Part shown: in pieces, positions 33,437-40,585 of the stretch | Position numbering within the stretch: position 1 is the stretch's first letter | Layout of the letters: every line of letters starts with the position of its first letter | Origin: Verrucomicrobiota bacterium | GTDB lineage: Bacteria; Verrucomicrobiota; Verrucomicrobiia; Chthoniobacterales; Terrimicrobiaceae | DNA: 40,585 nt | Reading direction: 5' to 3' | Assembly (NCBI GenBank): GCA_017305195.1 | Contig: JAFKMU010000069.1 | Location: 1-40,585, forward strand | Notes under the pieces: generated by a model | Database searches by the model: none | What the model was told of the DNA's origin: nothing | Seen by the model: only the letters and a program-made list of their open reading frames with translations | Program-made: the position numbers and the translations under genes

Positions 33437-34271
33437 CTTTGACCTGATCGATGCCGCGCTCCGCGAGGACATTGGCTCCGGGGACCTGACGACCGAGTAT
33501 TTCACGGATCAGACCCGGGTCGCCACGGCGCGCATCGTCGCCCGGGAAGAGTGCGTCCTCGCCGGGGGCGCCGTTGCCCGCGAGGTCTTCCGCCGGGTGG
33601 ACCCGGCCTTGGAACTCATCCACCTTTTGCCCGATGGCATCGTGCTGGAAAAAGGCGCTGTTGCCCTGGAGGTTCGAGGCAGGGCGGCCTCTTTGCTGAC
33701 CGCCGAGCGGACCGTGCTGAATTTTCTCCAGCGCCTTTCCGGCGTGGCCACCATCACCTACCGCTATGTGCAGGCCGTGCAGGGGACGGAGACGCGTATC
33801 CTCGATACCCGCAAAACCACCCCGGGCTGGCGTCTGCTGGAAAAGGCCGCGGTGGCCGCCGGAGGCGGGACCAACCATCGTATCGGCCTCTATGACATGG
33901 TGATGGTGAAGGACAATCATCTCGCCGCCTGTGCCTCCCTCGACGATCTCGCGATTTCCATTCGGCGCTTCAAGGACGACCATCCGGACATCCGAGTGGA
34001 GCTGGAGGCCGATACGCTCGACCAGGTGCGGGCCTTTGTCGCCATGGAGGGCGTCGACGTCATCCTGCTGGACAACATGACTACCACGCAGATGAGCGAG
34101 GCCGTGGCCATGCGGCGAGACGGCATTGAGTTTGAAGCCAGCGGAGGCATCACGATCGAGCGGCTGCCCGAGATCGCCCGTACCGGGGTCGACTATATTT
34201 CCGTCGGCGCGCTGACCCATTCCGCTAGGGCGGTGGATTTGTCGATGGAGATCATCGATGACCCTGCTTGA
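33429..34271 (+). CDS. nadC: Nicotinate-nucleotide pyrophosphorylase (carboxylating)
   Basis: A 280-residue quinolinate phosphoribosyltransferase that makes nicotinate mononucleotide in de novo NAD synthesis. Family motifs are LREDIGSGDLTTE, ERTVLNFLQRLSGVAT, DTRKTTPGWR, GGGTNHRIGLYDMVMVKDNH, LEADTLDQ and the C-terminal EASGGI...YISVGALTHS. Length is standard. It overlaps rnd by 8 bp and birA by 14 bp, so it belongs to a continuous transcription unit. nadA and nadB are not in the window. Confidence 0.97.
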   Translation: MPDFDLIDAALREDIGSGDLTTEYFTDQTRVATARIVAREECVLAGGAVAREVFRRVDPALELIHLLPDGIVLEKGAVALEVRGRAASLLTAERTVLNFLQRLSGVATITYRYVQAVQGTETRILDTRKTTPGWRLLEKAAVAAGGGTNHRIGLYDMVMVKDNHLAACASLDDLAISIRRFKDDHPDIRVELEADTLDQVRAFVAMEGVDVILLDNMTTTQMSEAVAMRRDGIEFEASGGITIERLPEIARTGVDYISVGALTHSARAVDLSMEIIDDPA

Positions 34272-34935
34272 CCCTGACCTGATCCAGGCTGCGGCCGGCG
34301 AGGGGACGGTGGGAAAGCGCGTCCTTGTTTTCCGCGAGACCGCCTCCACGAATGACCTGCTCCTTCGCATGGGAGAAAGCGGTGAGCCCGAGGGAACCGT
34401 GGTTTTTGCGGAATCCCAGACTGCCGGACGCGGGCGGTTCAAGCGCCCTTGGCACTCCGCCGTCGGCCTGGGGCTGTGGTTTTCCTTTCTGGTTCGCGAG
34501 GGACTGGGTCCTGCCGTGACCGACCTGACGCCGCTGATCGCTGTGGCGATGAGCGAGGGATTGCGTGACGCGACCTGCGACGGGCGCTGGCGCATCAAGC
34601 CGCCCAATGACATCTACGGCGACTCCGGCAAGGTGGCCGGCATTCTCATCGAGGCCCGCTCCGGCCCCCGGCCATTCGCCGTCATCGGCATCGGGCTGAA
34701 CGTGAATCACGCCCGGGAGGATTTTCCGACGGAGTTACGCGCTTCCGCCAGTTCGCTCCGGGTGGAGCTGGACCGCGTGCTGGATCGGGAAAAGGTCGCC
34801 GGAGCCGTGCTGGCGGCGGTGAATCGCCATCTGTGCGAGCTCGGCAACCCGCAGGCGGCTTTTCTCAAGATTTACGACCGGATGACCCGGGAGTGGCAGG
34901 CGTCGCGACCGGCTTTGCAAAGTCCGGAAGTGTGA
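34258..34935 (+). CDS. birA: Biotin--[acetyl-CoA-carboxylase] ligase
   Basis: A 225-residue enzyme that activates biotin and attaches it to the acetyl-CoA carboxylase carrier protein. Motifs are STNDLLLRM, the biotin/ATP loop AGRGRFKRPWHS, and FAVIGIGLNVNH. The conserved KWPND appears as KPPND. It lacks the N-terminal helix-turn-helix of E. coli BirA, so it is a ligase only and not a repressor. The 14-bp overlap with nadC supports co-translation. Confidence 0.93.
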   Translation: MTLLDPDLIQAAAGEGTVGKRVLVFRETASTNDLLLRMGESGEPEGTVVFAESQTAGRGRFKRPWHSAVGLGLWFSFLVREGLGPAVTDLTPLIAVAMSEGLRDATCDGRWRIKPPNDIYGDSGKVAGILIEARSGPRPFAVIGIGLNVNHAREDFPTELRASASSLRVELDRVLDREKVAGAVLAAVNRHLCELGNPQAAFLKIYDRMTREWQASRPALQSPEV

Positions 34936-34948
34936 TACCTTGACCCTC

Positions 34949-36223
34949 ATGCATCGTTTGCTTTGCGTCGTATCTCTCGCCGTCGTGGCGGGCGCGGCGT
35001 TCGCCCAGAAGGCGGCTCCGACTCCGGCTGCCGATGAGGATTCCCCCTATGAAAGCGTGCAGGTGCTGGCCCGGGCCATGCAGCTCATCCGGCAGGATTA
35101 CGTGAATGACGGCAAGATTTCCTACAAAGATCTCACCTATGGCGCGCTCAAGGGCATGCTTTCGCAGCTCGACCCGCACAGCGAGTTCATGGACCCGGAG
35201 GATTTCAAGGGCATGCAGGAGGACACCAAGAGCGAGTTTGGCGGCCTGGGCGTGGTGGTGACGCTCGACGACGGGGCGCTGACCATTGTGAACCCGATGG
35301 AGGACAGCCCGGCCTTCACCGCCGGCCTGCTCCCGGGAGACCGCATCCTGCGCATCAATGGCGAAGCCACTGACAAGCTCACGATCTCGCAGGCCGTCGA
35401 CAAGCTGAAGGGTGACATCGGCGAAAAGGTCACACTCACCATCCAGCGCCCAAGCACCAAGGAGATCAAGGATTACGAGCTCACCCGCGTATCGATCAAG
35501 ATGCGCAGCGTGAAAAATGCCCAGATCCTGCCTACGGACCAGACGGATGGACACAAGATCGGGTACGTGCGGATCACGAAGTTTGCCGAGCCCACCGCCT
35601 CGGAACTCGCCAAGGCCCTCGATGACCTGGAGAAGCAGGGCATGGAGGCACTCGTGCTCGACCTGCGCTATAACCCCGGCGGCCTGCTCAACAGCGCCGT
35701 CGACGTCTGCGGCCTCTTTGTGCCGCCGGATACCAAGGTGGTCTACACTGAGGGCCGCTCTCCCGGGCGCGAGTACCGCACCTCGGCGGCTCTGGGCAAA
35801 CAGCGCAAATACCCGCTGGCCATCCTGACCAACTACGCGAGCGCGAGCGGATCGGAGATCGTTGCCGGGGCCTTGCGCGACCTGAACCGCGCGGTGGTGA
35901 TCGGGGAGACGACGTTCGGCAAGGGATCGGTGCAGAGCGTGGTTTCTCTGCCGGACGGCTCGGCCCTGCGGCTGACCACGGCCCGGTATTTCACGCCGAG
36001 CGGCACGGTGATTCACGAGGTCGGCGTGGTGCCGACGATCAAGGCGACGCTCACGCCCGAGCAGGAGTATGACCTTTGGAAAATGCGGCGGGAAAGCATC
36101 ACCGGGGAACCGGTGCTTTCGCTGTCCAAGGACGCGCAGCTCTCCCGCGCCGTGGACATGCTGCAGGGTTCCGTGATCTACGCGGAACGCAAGAAATCCG
36201 ACAAGCCGGACAAGGGATCGTGA
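34949..36223 (+). CDS. C-terminal processing peptidase, S41 family
   Basis: A 424-residue exported serine protease. The signal peptide (MHRLLCVVSLAVVAGAAFAQ) is followed by an N-terminal helical part, a PDZ domain (about 95-180: FGGLGVVVTLDDGALTIVNP, AGLLPGDRILRINGE) and the S41 catalytic domain. The probable Ser-Lys dyad is Ser300 (YASASGSEIVAGAL) and Lys325 (FGKGSVQS), 25 residues apart as in E. coli Prc. It should cut misfolded or tagged periplasmic proteins. I chose ATG 34949 over TTG 34940 because it starts the signal peptide. The stop overlaps tsaD as GTGA. Confidence 0.95.
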   Translation: MHRLLCVVSLAVVAGAAFAQKAAPTPAADEDSPYESVQVLARAMQLIRQDYVNDGKISYKDLTYGALKGMLSQLDPHSEFMDPEDFKGMQEDTKSEFGGLGVVVTLDDGALTIVNPMEDSPAFTAGLLPGDRILRINGEATDKLTISQAVDKLKGDIGEKVTLTIQRPSTKEIKDYELTRVSIKMRSVKNAQILPTDQTDGHKIGYVRITKFAEPTASELAKALDDLEKQGMEALVLDLRYNPGGLLNSAVDVCGLFVPPDTKVVYTEGRSPGREYRTSAALGKQRKYPLAILTNYASASGSEIVAGALRDLNRAVVIGETTFGKGSVQSVVSLPDGSALRLTTARYFTPSGTVIHEVGVVPTIKATLTPEQEYDLWKMRRESITGEPVLSLSKDAQLSRAVDMLQGSVIYAERKKSDKPDKGS

Positions 36224-37221
36224 TCGTCCTCGCCATCGAAACATCCTGCGACGAAACCGCAGTGGCGATCCTGCGCGATCACGGTGATGTCCTGAGCCAT
36301 GAGGTGGCCAGCCAGGCGGATATCCATGCCGTCTACGGCGGGGTGGTGCCCGAGGTGGCATCCCGCAATCATCTCTCGCTGCTGCCCGGCATCGTGGAGA
36401 AGGCCCTCGCCGACGCAGGCTTGCGCCTCGACCAGATCGACGCCTTCGCTGCCACGAATGGGCCAGGGCTTGCCGCCGCCCTGCTCGTCGGAGTGTCCGC
36501 CGCCAAGGGACTCGCTCTCGGCGTGAACAAGCCGTTCCTCGCCGTGAATCATATCGAGGGTCACATGTTGTCGCCCTTTTTCGGCCTCGCGAAGATTCCC
36601 CCGCATGTCGGGCTCGTCGTGAGCGGCGGTCATACCATGCTGCTGGACGTGGCGGGGTATGGCGATTACCGGCTCCTTGGGCGCACCCTGGACGACGCGG
36701 CTGGCGAGGCTTTTGACAAGGTGGCAAAGCTGCTGGGATTACCTTATCCCGGCGGAGTGCAGATCGATCGTCTGGCGCAAACCGGCGATCCCGGGAGATT
36801 CGAGTTTCCACGCAGCATGCTCGGGTCGGGGGATTTTGCCTTCAGCTTCAGCGGGTTGAAAACCTCGGTCCGGTATTTTCTCGACCGGGGCTTTGAACCG
36901 GCGGACCTGCCCGATATCTGCGCCTCCTTCCAGGAGGCGGTCGTCGACATCCTGATCCACAAGGCGCTGGCTGCCGTGCGCCGACAGCACCGCACGCTCC
37001 TCGCGGTGAGCGGTGGCGTGAGCAGCAACTCGCGTCTCCAGGCAAAGCTCGACCTCGCCTGCCGCTCCGCCGGGATCGAATGGCGGATGGCTCCCCCGGC
37101 TTTGCGCACCGACAATGCGCTCATGATTGCGTACGCAGCCTCCCATCGCCGGGGCGGACCCTCGGACCTTGAGGCGGATATCGTGCCCAATTTCGACTAC
37201 GCGCGTCTGGCTGCAGCGTAA
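36220..37221 (+). CDS. tsaD: tRNA N6-threonylcarbamoyladenosine synthase subunit TsaD
   Basis: A 333-residue ASKHA-fold protein that, with TsaB and TsaE, transfers threonylcarbamoyl to A37 of tRNAs reading ANN codons. Motifs are LAIETSCDETAVAI, YGGVVPEVASRNH, the metal-binding His111 and His115 (NHIEGHML), VSGGHT, DDAAGEAFDKVAKLLG and SGGVSSNS. The start is GTG 36220, overlapping the protease stop, with AAGGGA 4 bp upstream. It is probably the last gene of the unit that begins at nuoB. Confidence 0.96.
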   Translation: MIVLAIETSCDETAVAILRDHGDVLSHEVASQADIHAVYGGVVPEVASRNHLSLLPGIVEKALADAGLRLDQIDAFAATNGPGLAAALLVGVSAAKGLALGVNKPFLAVNHIEGHMLSPFFGLAKIPPHVGLVVSGGHTMLLDVAGYGDYRLLGRTLDDAAGEAFDKVAKLLGLPYPGGVQIDRLAQTGDPGRFEFPRSMLGSGDFAFSFSGLKTSVRYFLDRGFEPADLPDICASFQEAVVDILIHKALAAVRRQHRTLLAVSGGVSSNSRLQAKLDLACRSAGIEWRMAPPALRTDNALMIAYAASHRRGGPSDLEADIVPNFDYARLAAA

Positions 37222-37294
37222 TTCTCGGCGGCGGGGCAGTGCGGGCTTGCTTGCGGGCGCATGGTGCGAAACACTTGCCGAAACAGACGTACGC

Positions 37295-39013
37295 GTGGAT
37301 TCCTCCTCTTCCCAGCAAGCCTGTAAAGTTCTCGTCGTCGAAGACGACCGTCCCACGCGGATGCTTTTGGAGCGCATCATTCACTCCCGCGGACACGAGG
37401 TGGTCGGCTGCGAATCCGCCGAGCTCGCGCTGGAGCGGCTGGAGCGGGAGGATTTTCCGCTCATCACCCTCGATATCCAGCTCCCCGGCATGAGCGGCCT
37501 GGAGCTCTGCCGCAAGCTGCGCTCCCAGTCGCAGGGCGCGTATGTCTACATCCTGGTGGGAACAGGCAATAGCCGACCCGAGGACTTGCGCGAGATTCTC
37601 GATGCGGGAGCGGATGACTATATCGGCAAGCCCTACAACCCCGGCCTGCTCGATGTGCGCCTCACTGTCGCCGAAGCGGCCGTGAAGGAGATCGCTCGCA
37701 GGAAGCAGCTCGAGGATCAGCTCAAGTTCCTCGCCCAGCACGATCCGCTCACGAGGTTGAGCAACCGCAGCCAGCTCGACCCCGCGCTCTCCCTGGCCGT
37801 CGAACGCGCCAAGGGCGGGGAGCCCGGAGCCGTGCTTTATCTCGATCTCGACAATTTCAAGATCATCAACGACACCCTCGGCCATGATGCCGGCGACAAG
37901 CTTCTGCTCCAGGTCGCCCATGTGCTGAAAAATCTCACCCGCCGCTCCGATGTGCTCGTGCGGTTCGGCGGGGATGAGTTTGTCCTCATCCTCCCCGCCT
38001 GCGAAATGCCCAAGGCCTGCGAGATCGCCGAGTCGATCGTCGACCGGGTGGAGGAGATCGTCTACACCTCCGGCGACCGCAGCTTTCGCGTGGGAGCATC
38101 CGTCGGCGTGGCGGTGATCGACGGCCTGCTGGCTTCCCCCGAGGTGATGGCCAATGCCGATGCCGCCTGCTACGCGGCCAAGGCGCGCGGGCGCAACCGC
38201 GTCGAGGTTCACCGTCCCGAGACCAATGAGATCAGCCAGCTCATCGCCGACACCGACTGGTCGTCGCGGATCAAGACGGCCATGCGCGACGGTTCGCTCC
38301 AGCTCTGGTTTCAGCCCGTCTACTCGGTCTCGGGCAAGAGAATACTCTTTCACGAGGTGCTGCTTCGCTACGTGGACTCCCGGCGCGAGGAGCCGGTGAA
38401 CCCCGCGGTCTTTTTATCGGCGGTCCGCCGCTCGGGCCAGACGACCAAGCTCGACCGCTTTGTCATTACCAAGGCCTTTGAGGCGCTCGCCACCACCCCG
38501 GGGCTTTCGGTTTCCATCAATATCTCGGGATCGCTTTTCGGCGACGAGACCTACTGCGAGTTCGTCGAGAGCATGCTGGCAAACTCGGGCATCTCTCCCG
38601 ACCGGGTGCTCTTTGAGATCACCGAGAACGAGCTGATCCCCAATCTCCAGCACGCCTCGGGCGCGATCACCCGGCTGCAAAAGCTAGGGTGCCAGTTTGG
38701 CCTCGACGACTTTGGCTCCGGCTTCTCCTCCCTGACCTACCTCAAGACGTTGCCCATCGATTTCATGAAGATCGACGGCGCCTTTGTCCGCGACCTGCCT
38801 CGGCAGCCATTCAACCAGGCTGTCCTCCGGGCCTTGCAGATCATCGCGAAAAATCTCGATATCGACACCGTGGCCGAGTTTGTGGAAACCGCGGAGGAGA
38901 TGGAACTCCTCCGTTCGATCGGGATTTCCTGCGCCCAAGGGCACTTCATTGGCCGACCACGCTGGAAACCCTATCAGGAGGACGAGCTTTTCCAGGAAGA
39001 GCCGGGAATCTGA
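37295..39013 (+). CDS. Response regulator with GGDEF and EAL domains
   Basis: A 572-residue c-di-GMP enzyme (from GTG 37295; no ATG is available near the domain start). The REC domain (11-125) has acidic Asp17-Asp18, the phospho-acceptor Asp60, Thr90 and Lys112. The GGDEF domain (about 145-305) has an intact RFGGDEF (225-229) and the inhibitory I-site RxxD at 216-219, so it can be an active, product-controlled cyclase. The EAL domain (about 325-560) has E354-V-L-L-R (EVL for EAL), Asn409, Glu441, Asp471-Asp472, Lys492 and Glu528, consistent with phosphodiesterase. The direction of activity probably depends on phosphorylation of Asp60. No partner kinase is adjacent. It could affect the PilZ-glycosyltransferase pair in the same window. 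Confidence 0.92.
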   Translation: MDSSSSQQACKVLVVEDDRPTRMLLERIIHSRGHEVVGCESAELALERLEREDFPLITLDIQLPGMSGLELCRKLRSQSQGAYVYILVGTGNSRPEDLREILDAGADDYIGKPYNPGLLDVRLTVAEAAVKEIARRKQLEDQLKFLAQHDPLTRLSNRSQLDPALSLAVERAKGGEPGAVLYLDLDNFKIINDTLGHDAGDKLLLQVAHVLKNLTRRSDVLVRFGGDEFVLILPACEMPKACEIAESIVDRVEEIVYTSGDRSFRVGASVGVAVIDGLLASPEVMANADAACYAAKARGRNRVEVHRPETNEISQLIADTDWSSRIKTAMRDGSLQLWFQPVYSVSGKRILFHEVLLRYVDSRREEPVNPAVFLSAVRRSGQTTKLDRFVITKAFEALATTPGLSVSINISGSLFGDETYCEFVESMLANSGISPDRVLFEITENELIPNLQHASGAITRLQKLGCQFGLDDFGSGFSSLTYLKTLPIDFMKIDGAFVRDLPRQPFNQAVLRALQIIAKNLDIDTVAEFVETAEEMELLRSIGISCAQGHFIGRPRWKPYQEDELFQEEPGI

Positions 39014-39016
39014 CCG

Positions 39017-39835
39017 TCAGGAAATCCGCAGGAGATCGCGGAGGAACTGAAACCAGAGGAAAAACATCCCCCGGGGCGTGTAGCGGACGCGGTTGTCCTC
39101 CACCCGCTGAAGCAGCCCGGCATCGACATTGTGGGCGATCTGGCCGCGCATGTCTCCCTGCAGAGTCGGGATCAGCTCGTCGTGAGGGATCAGGATTCGG
39201 TCATCCTTTCCGCATCCCTCCCGCTCGAGGAACCGCTCCTGCGAGGCGAGAATGCTCCCGAATGGCCCGGGAGCGAGGAATCGCTGCACCTTGGTCCGCG
39301 GTTCCAGCTTCAGCCCGTAGGAAAACGGATAATTCCAGGTCGAAAGCGTCCGTCCGTCCGAGGTTCTGGCCGTGACCGTGATGTAGAAAAACGCGAGTTC
39401 CTCCTGCTCCGACAGGCAGATTGCGGCCTGGAGGCGTTTTTCGGAATGCTCAAAGACCCGGTAGTAATTTTTTGCGGAGTCGTGGTCCCAGCCCAGGTCG
39501 TCGATGTATTCAAAGCCGCAGTCCTCGATTTCCTGGGAGACTTCCGAGAGGTTGGGGAATTCGCTCCGGGTTGGCGGACGGCGTGACTCGATCACCCGGT
39601 CGGCGGGCAATCTCATCCGGCGGATGCGGGTGAGGATCTCCAGCCAGGGCAGGAACAGCCAGCTCAGGGCGAGAACGACGCCCATCGCGACGCTGCCTCC
39701 GAGCAGCCACCCGGCAAGGAACGAGGTGACCAGGATGCCCAGGGTGCCGAGCCGGACAAAAAACGGGTGTTGGAACGAGCGCAGAGCCACGCTCGCGACT
39801 CCCACGCCGGCCACCAGCAGGAGATCGGATATCAT
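39017..39835 (-). CDS. Membrane-anchored protein of unknown function
   Basis: A 272-residue protein with two or three N-terminal hydrophobic segments (about 3-20 and 28-65, ending LSWLFLPWLEI), then a basic linker and a cytoplasmic domain. The last 200 residues are mixed alpha/beta (CGFEYIDDLGWDHDSAKNYY; LAFFYITVTARTSDGRTL; RFLAPGPFGSILASQERFLE) without a family I recognise. The start ATG 39835 overlaps the stop of the glutaredoxin-like gene as ATGA, so the two are coupled. It is convergent with the REC-GGDEF-EAL gene (3 bp between). Confidence 0.82.
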   Translation of the reverse strand: MISDLLLVAGVGVASVALRSFQHPFFVRLGTLGILVTSFLAGWLLGGSVAMGVVLALSWLFLPWLEILTRIRRMRLPADRVIESRRPPTRSEFPNLSEVSQEIEDCGFEYIDDLGWDHDSAKNYYRVFEHSEKRLQAAICLSEQEELAFFYITVTARTSDGRTLSTWNYPFSYGLKLEPRTKVQRFLAPGPFGSILASQERFLEREGCGKDDRILIPHDELIPTLQGDMRGQIAHNVDAGLLQRVEDNRVRYTPRGMFFLWFQFLRDLLRIS

Positions 39836-40077
39836 TCCGGTTGAATATCGTTCGTCTGGAGGAACTTCTCAAGCTGCCTCACATCAAAATCCGGCAGCAC
39901 CTTGCCATCCGGCATTTCCAGGGTGGGGGTGAGCGACTGTCCGGAAATCTTGCGCATATGGGCATACGCCGCCTCGCTGGAGAGCACGTCGATCGGCTCA
40001 AAAGCGTAGCCGCGCGCCTTCAGCCACGCAACGGCCTCGACGCACCAGGGGCACCAGGGCTTGATATACAATTTCAT
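39832..40077 (-). CDS. Glutaredoxin-family thiol-disulfide protein
   Basis: An 81-residue protein with a thioredoxin fold. The N-terminal KLYIKPWCPWCVEAVAWLKA places the redox pair CPWC at the usual position, and the cis-Pro segment LTPTLEMPDGKVLPDFD follows. It probably reduces disulfides or mixed disulfides with glutathione or a similar thiol. ATG 40077 gives the standard size; ATG 40101 would add 8 residues. It is the first gene of a two-gene unit with the membrane protein. Confidence 0.93.
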   Translation of the reverse strand: MKLYIKPWCPWCVEAVAWLKARGYAFEPIDVLSSEAAYAHMRKISGQSLTPTLEMPDGKVLPDFDVRQLEKFLQTNDIQPE

Positions 40078-40150
40078 CCGCACGAAAAGATCGCTGTGCA
40101 TTCGGACTTGTCAGCATAAAAATTCTCCGATACCTTGCCCGACTCTCGAA

Positions 40151-40226
40151 GGCGCATTCGTCTAGAGGCCTAGGACACGGCCCTCTCAAGGCCGGTACAC
40201 GGGTTCGAATCCCGTATGCGCTGCCA
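40151..40226 (+). tRNA. tRNA-Glu(CUC)
   Basis: A 76-nt tRNA. Acceptor arms are GGCGCAT (40151-40157) and ATGCGCT (40216-40222, with a G-U first pair), discriminator G40223 and encoded CCA at 40224-40226. The anticodon stem CGGCC/GGCCG holds loop CTCTCAA with anticodon CTC (40185-40187), reading GAG glutamate codons. The T-arm is ACGGG-TTCGAAT-CCCGT. Confidence 0.97.
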
Positions 40227-40245
40227 AAAACCGTTCGGTTTTTGG
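40224..40245 (+). terminator. Hairpin terminator of tRNA-Glu
   Basis: CCAAAAACC (40224-40232) and GGTTTTTGG (40237-40245) form a perfect 9-bp stem with loop GTTC, directly at the 3' end of the tRNA. The T-rich 3' arm can act in termination, although no further T-run follows. It uses the encoded CCA as part of the stem. Confidence 0.55.
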
Positions 40246-40356
40246 GAAATGGCCTCTCGTCGGGATGAGAACATAGTTCGACTGCTAGTCCCGCTGGTGC
40301 GGGACAAGTGCTTCCAGGCGAAGCCACACTCGCAGAGCCAGCGCGAAGCGCAGGAT

Positions 40357-40373
40357 AATCCCGTATGCGCTGC
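40357..40373 (+). repeat. 17-bp copy of the tRNA-Glu 3' end (possible attachment site)
   Basis: AATCCCGTATGCGCTGC here is identical to 40208-40224 in the T-arm and acceptor of tRNA-Glu, 149 bp upstream. A duplicated tRNA 3' end next to a transposase gene is the usual trace of site-specific integration into a tRNA. The segment between the copies has no gene; it holds a 7-bp hairpin, GTCCCGC/GCGGGAC (40288-40305). Confidence 0.7.
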
Positions 40374-40404
40374 TGACGTGACTCGACTTTCTAGAGCCAA
40401 GGGA

Positions 40405-40585
40405 TGAGTTAGTCTGGGACCGAAAGGAACCAGAGAAAATGAAGGGAAAGAGATACAGTACCGAGGATAAAATTCGCATTTTGCGGCAGGCCGACCGAGG
40501 GCAAAGCATCGGGGAAGTGATTCGGGAGGCGAACATTTCGGAGGTGACGTTTCACCGGTGGAAGAAGCAGTTCGGGCAGATGGAG
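40405..40585 (+). mobile_element. Left end of an IS3-family insertion sequence, cut by the window edge
   Basis: The transposase gene starts at 40439 and the window ends inside it. IS3-family ends begin with TG; the first TG-starting stretch before the gene, TGAGTTAGTCTGGGACC from 40405, is a plausible left terminal repeat. This boundary is a guess because the right end is not in the window. Confidence 0.45.
40439..40585 (+). CDS. IS3-family transposase OrfA, 3' truncated by the window edge
   Basis: The first 49 residues of a small DNA-binding transposase subunit. The sequence KRYSTEDKIRILRQADRGQ, then IGEVIREANISEVTFHRWKK, matches the helix-turn-helix of OrfA proteins of the IS407/IS51-like IS3 group (pattern: E-Q-I...ISE-T-F-RWK). 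OrfB, the catalytic DDE part, would lie outside the window. An AACCAGAG stretch 8 bp upstream is a weak ribosome binding site. Confidence 0.9.
   Translation, partial: MKGKRYSTEDKIRILRQADRGQSIGEVIREANISEVTFHRWKKQFGQME

Noticed and set aside
34865..36811. 648-codon minus-strand frame across the protease and tsaD genes
   Set aside because: Covers two well-recognised genes on the other strand and has no domain of its own.
40288..40305. Hairpin GTCCCGC-TGGT-GCGGGAC after tRNA-Glu as a second terminator or small RNA
   Set aside because: There is no T-run and no promoter I can see. It may simply be part of the attachment region, so I mention it only there.

Overview
The window reads as chromosomal DNA of a GC-rich, Gram-negative, plant-polysaccharide-degrading bacterium, most likely a member of the Verrucomicrobiota. 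I infer this from the combination of a PEP-CTERM protein remnant, a stand-alone SWIB-domain protein, outer-membrane lipoproteins, GH9 cellulases with proline/threonine linkers, and LacI-type control of secreted polysaccharide enzymes. No rRNA or other marker confirms it.

Region 1 (1-5500) is a cellulase locus. It holds the 3' part of a secreted GH9 cellulase whose linker is coded by perfect 12-bp repeats, followed by a 1287-residue protein with the order signal peptide, AA10 lytic polysaccharide monooxygenase (LPMO), CBM2, CBM2, Calx-beta, GH9, CBM3. The two GH9 domains are clear paralogues. Region 2 (5605-6677) holds tRNA-Ser(UGA) and a broken PEP-CTERM gene. Region 3 (6674-11003) is a methionine unit: metR divergent from metE-metF. 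Two uncharacterised genes follow on the minus strand.

Region 4 (12747-25873) is a polysaccharide region. A promoter with an embedded quasi-palindrome precedes a membrane PilZ (c-di-GMP receptor) protein and an Alg8-like family 2 glycosyltransferase. Next come a long coiled-coil protein and a TolC/NodT-type outer-membrane lipoprotein on the minus strand. On the plus strand follow a beta-helix lyase-like protein, a heparinase II/III-like lyase, a small secreted protein, a NodB-like deacetylase and a LacI-family regulator. The same 14-bp quasi-palindrome lies before the LacI gene. My reading is a c-di-GMP-controlled exopolysaccharide synthase beside a LacI-controlled set that cleaves or remodels acidic polysaccharide. 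The polymer is unknown.

Region 5 (25783-40077) is mainly housekeeping: an FAD oxidoreductase and an SRPBCC protein, a SWIB protein with a strong terminator, kup, ppk2, a lipoprotein, and a tightly overlapping run nuoB-nuoC-rnd-nadC-birA-ctp-tsaD. It ends with a REC-GGDEF-EAL protein that could make or degrade the c-di-GMP sensed by the PilZ protein, then a membrane protein and a glutaredoxin-like protein. Region 6 (40151-40585) is tRNA-Glu(CUC), a repeat of its 3' end 149 bp downstream, and the start of an IS3-type transposase, which looks like an integration site.
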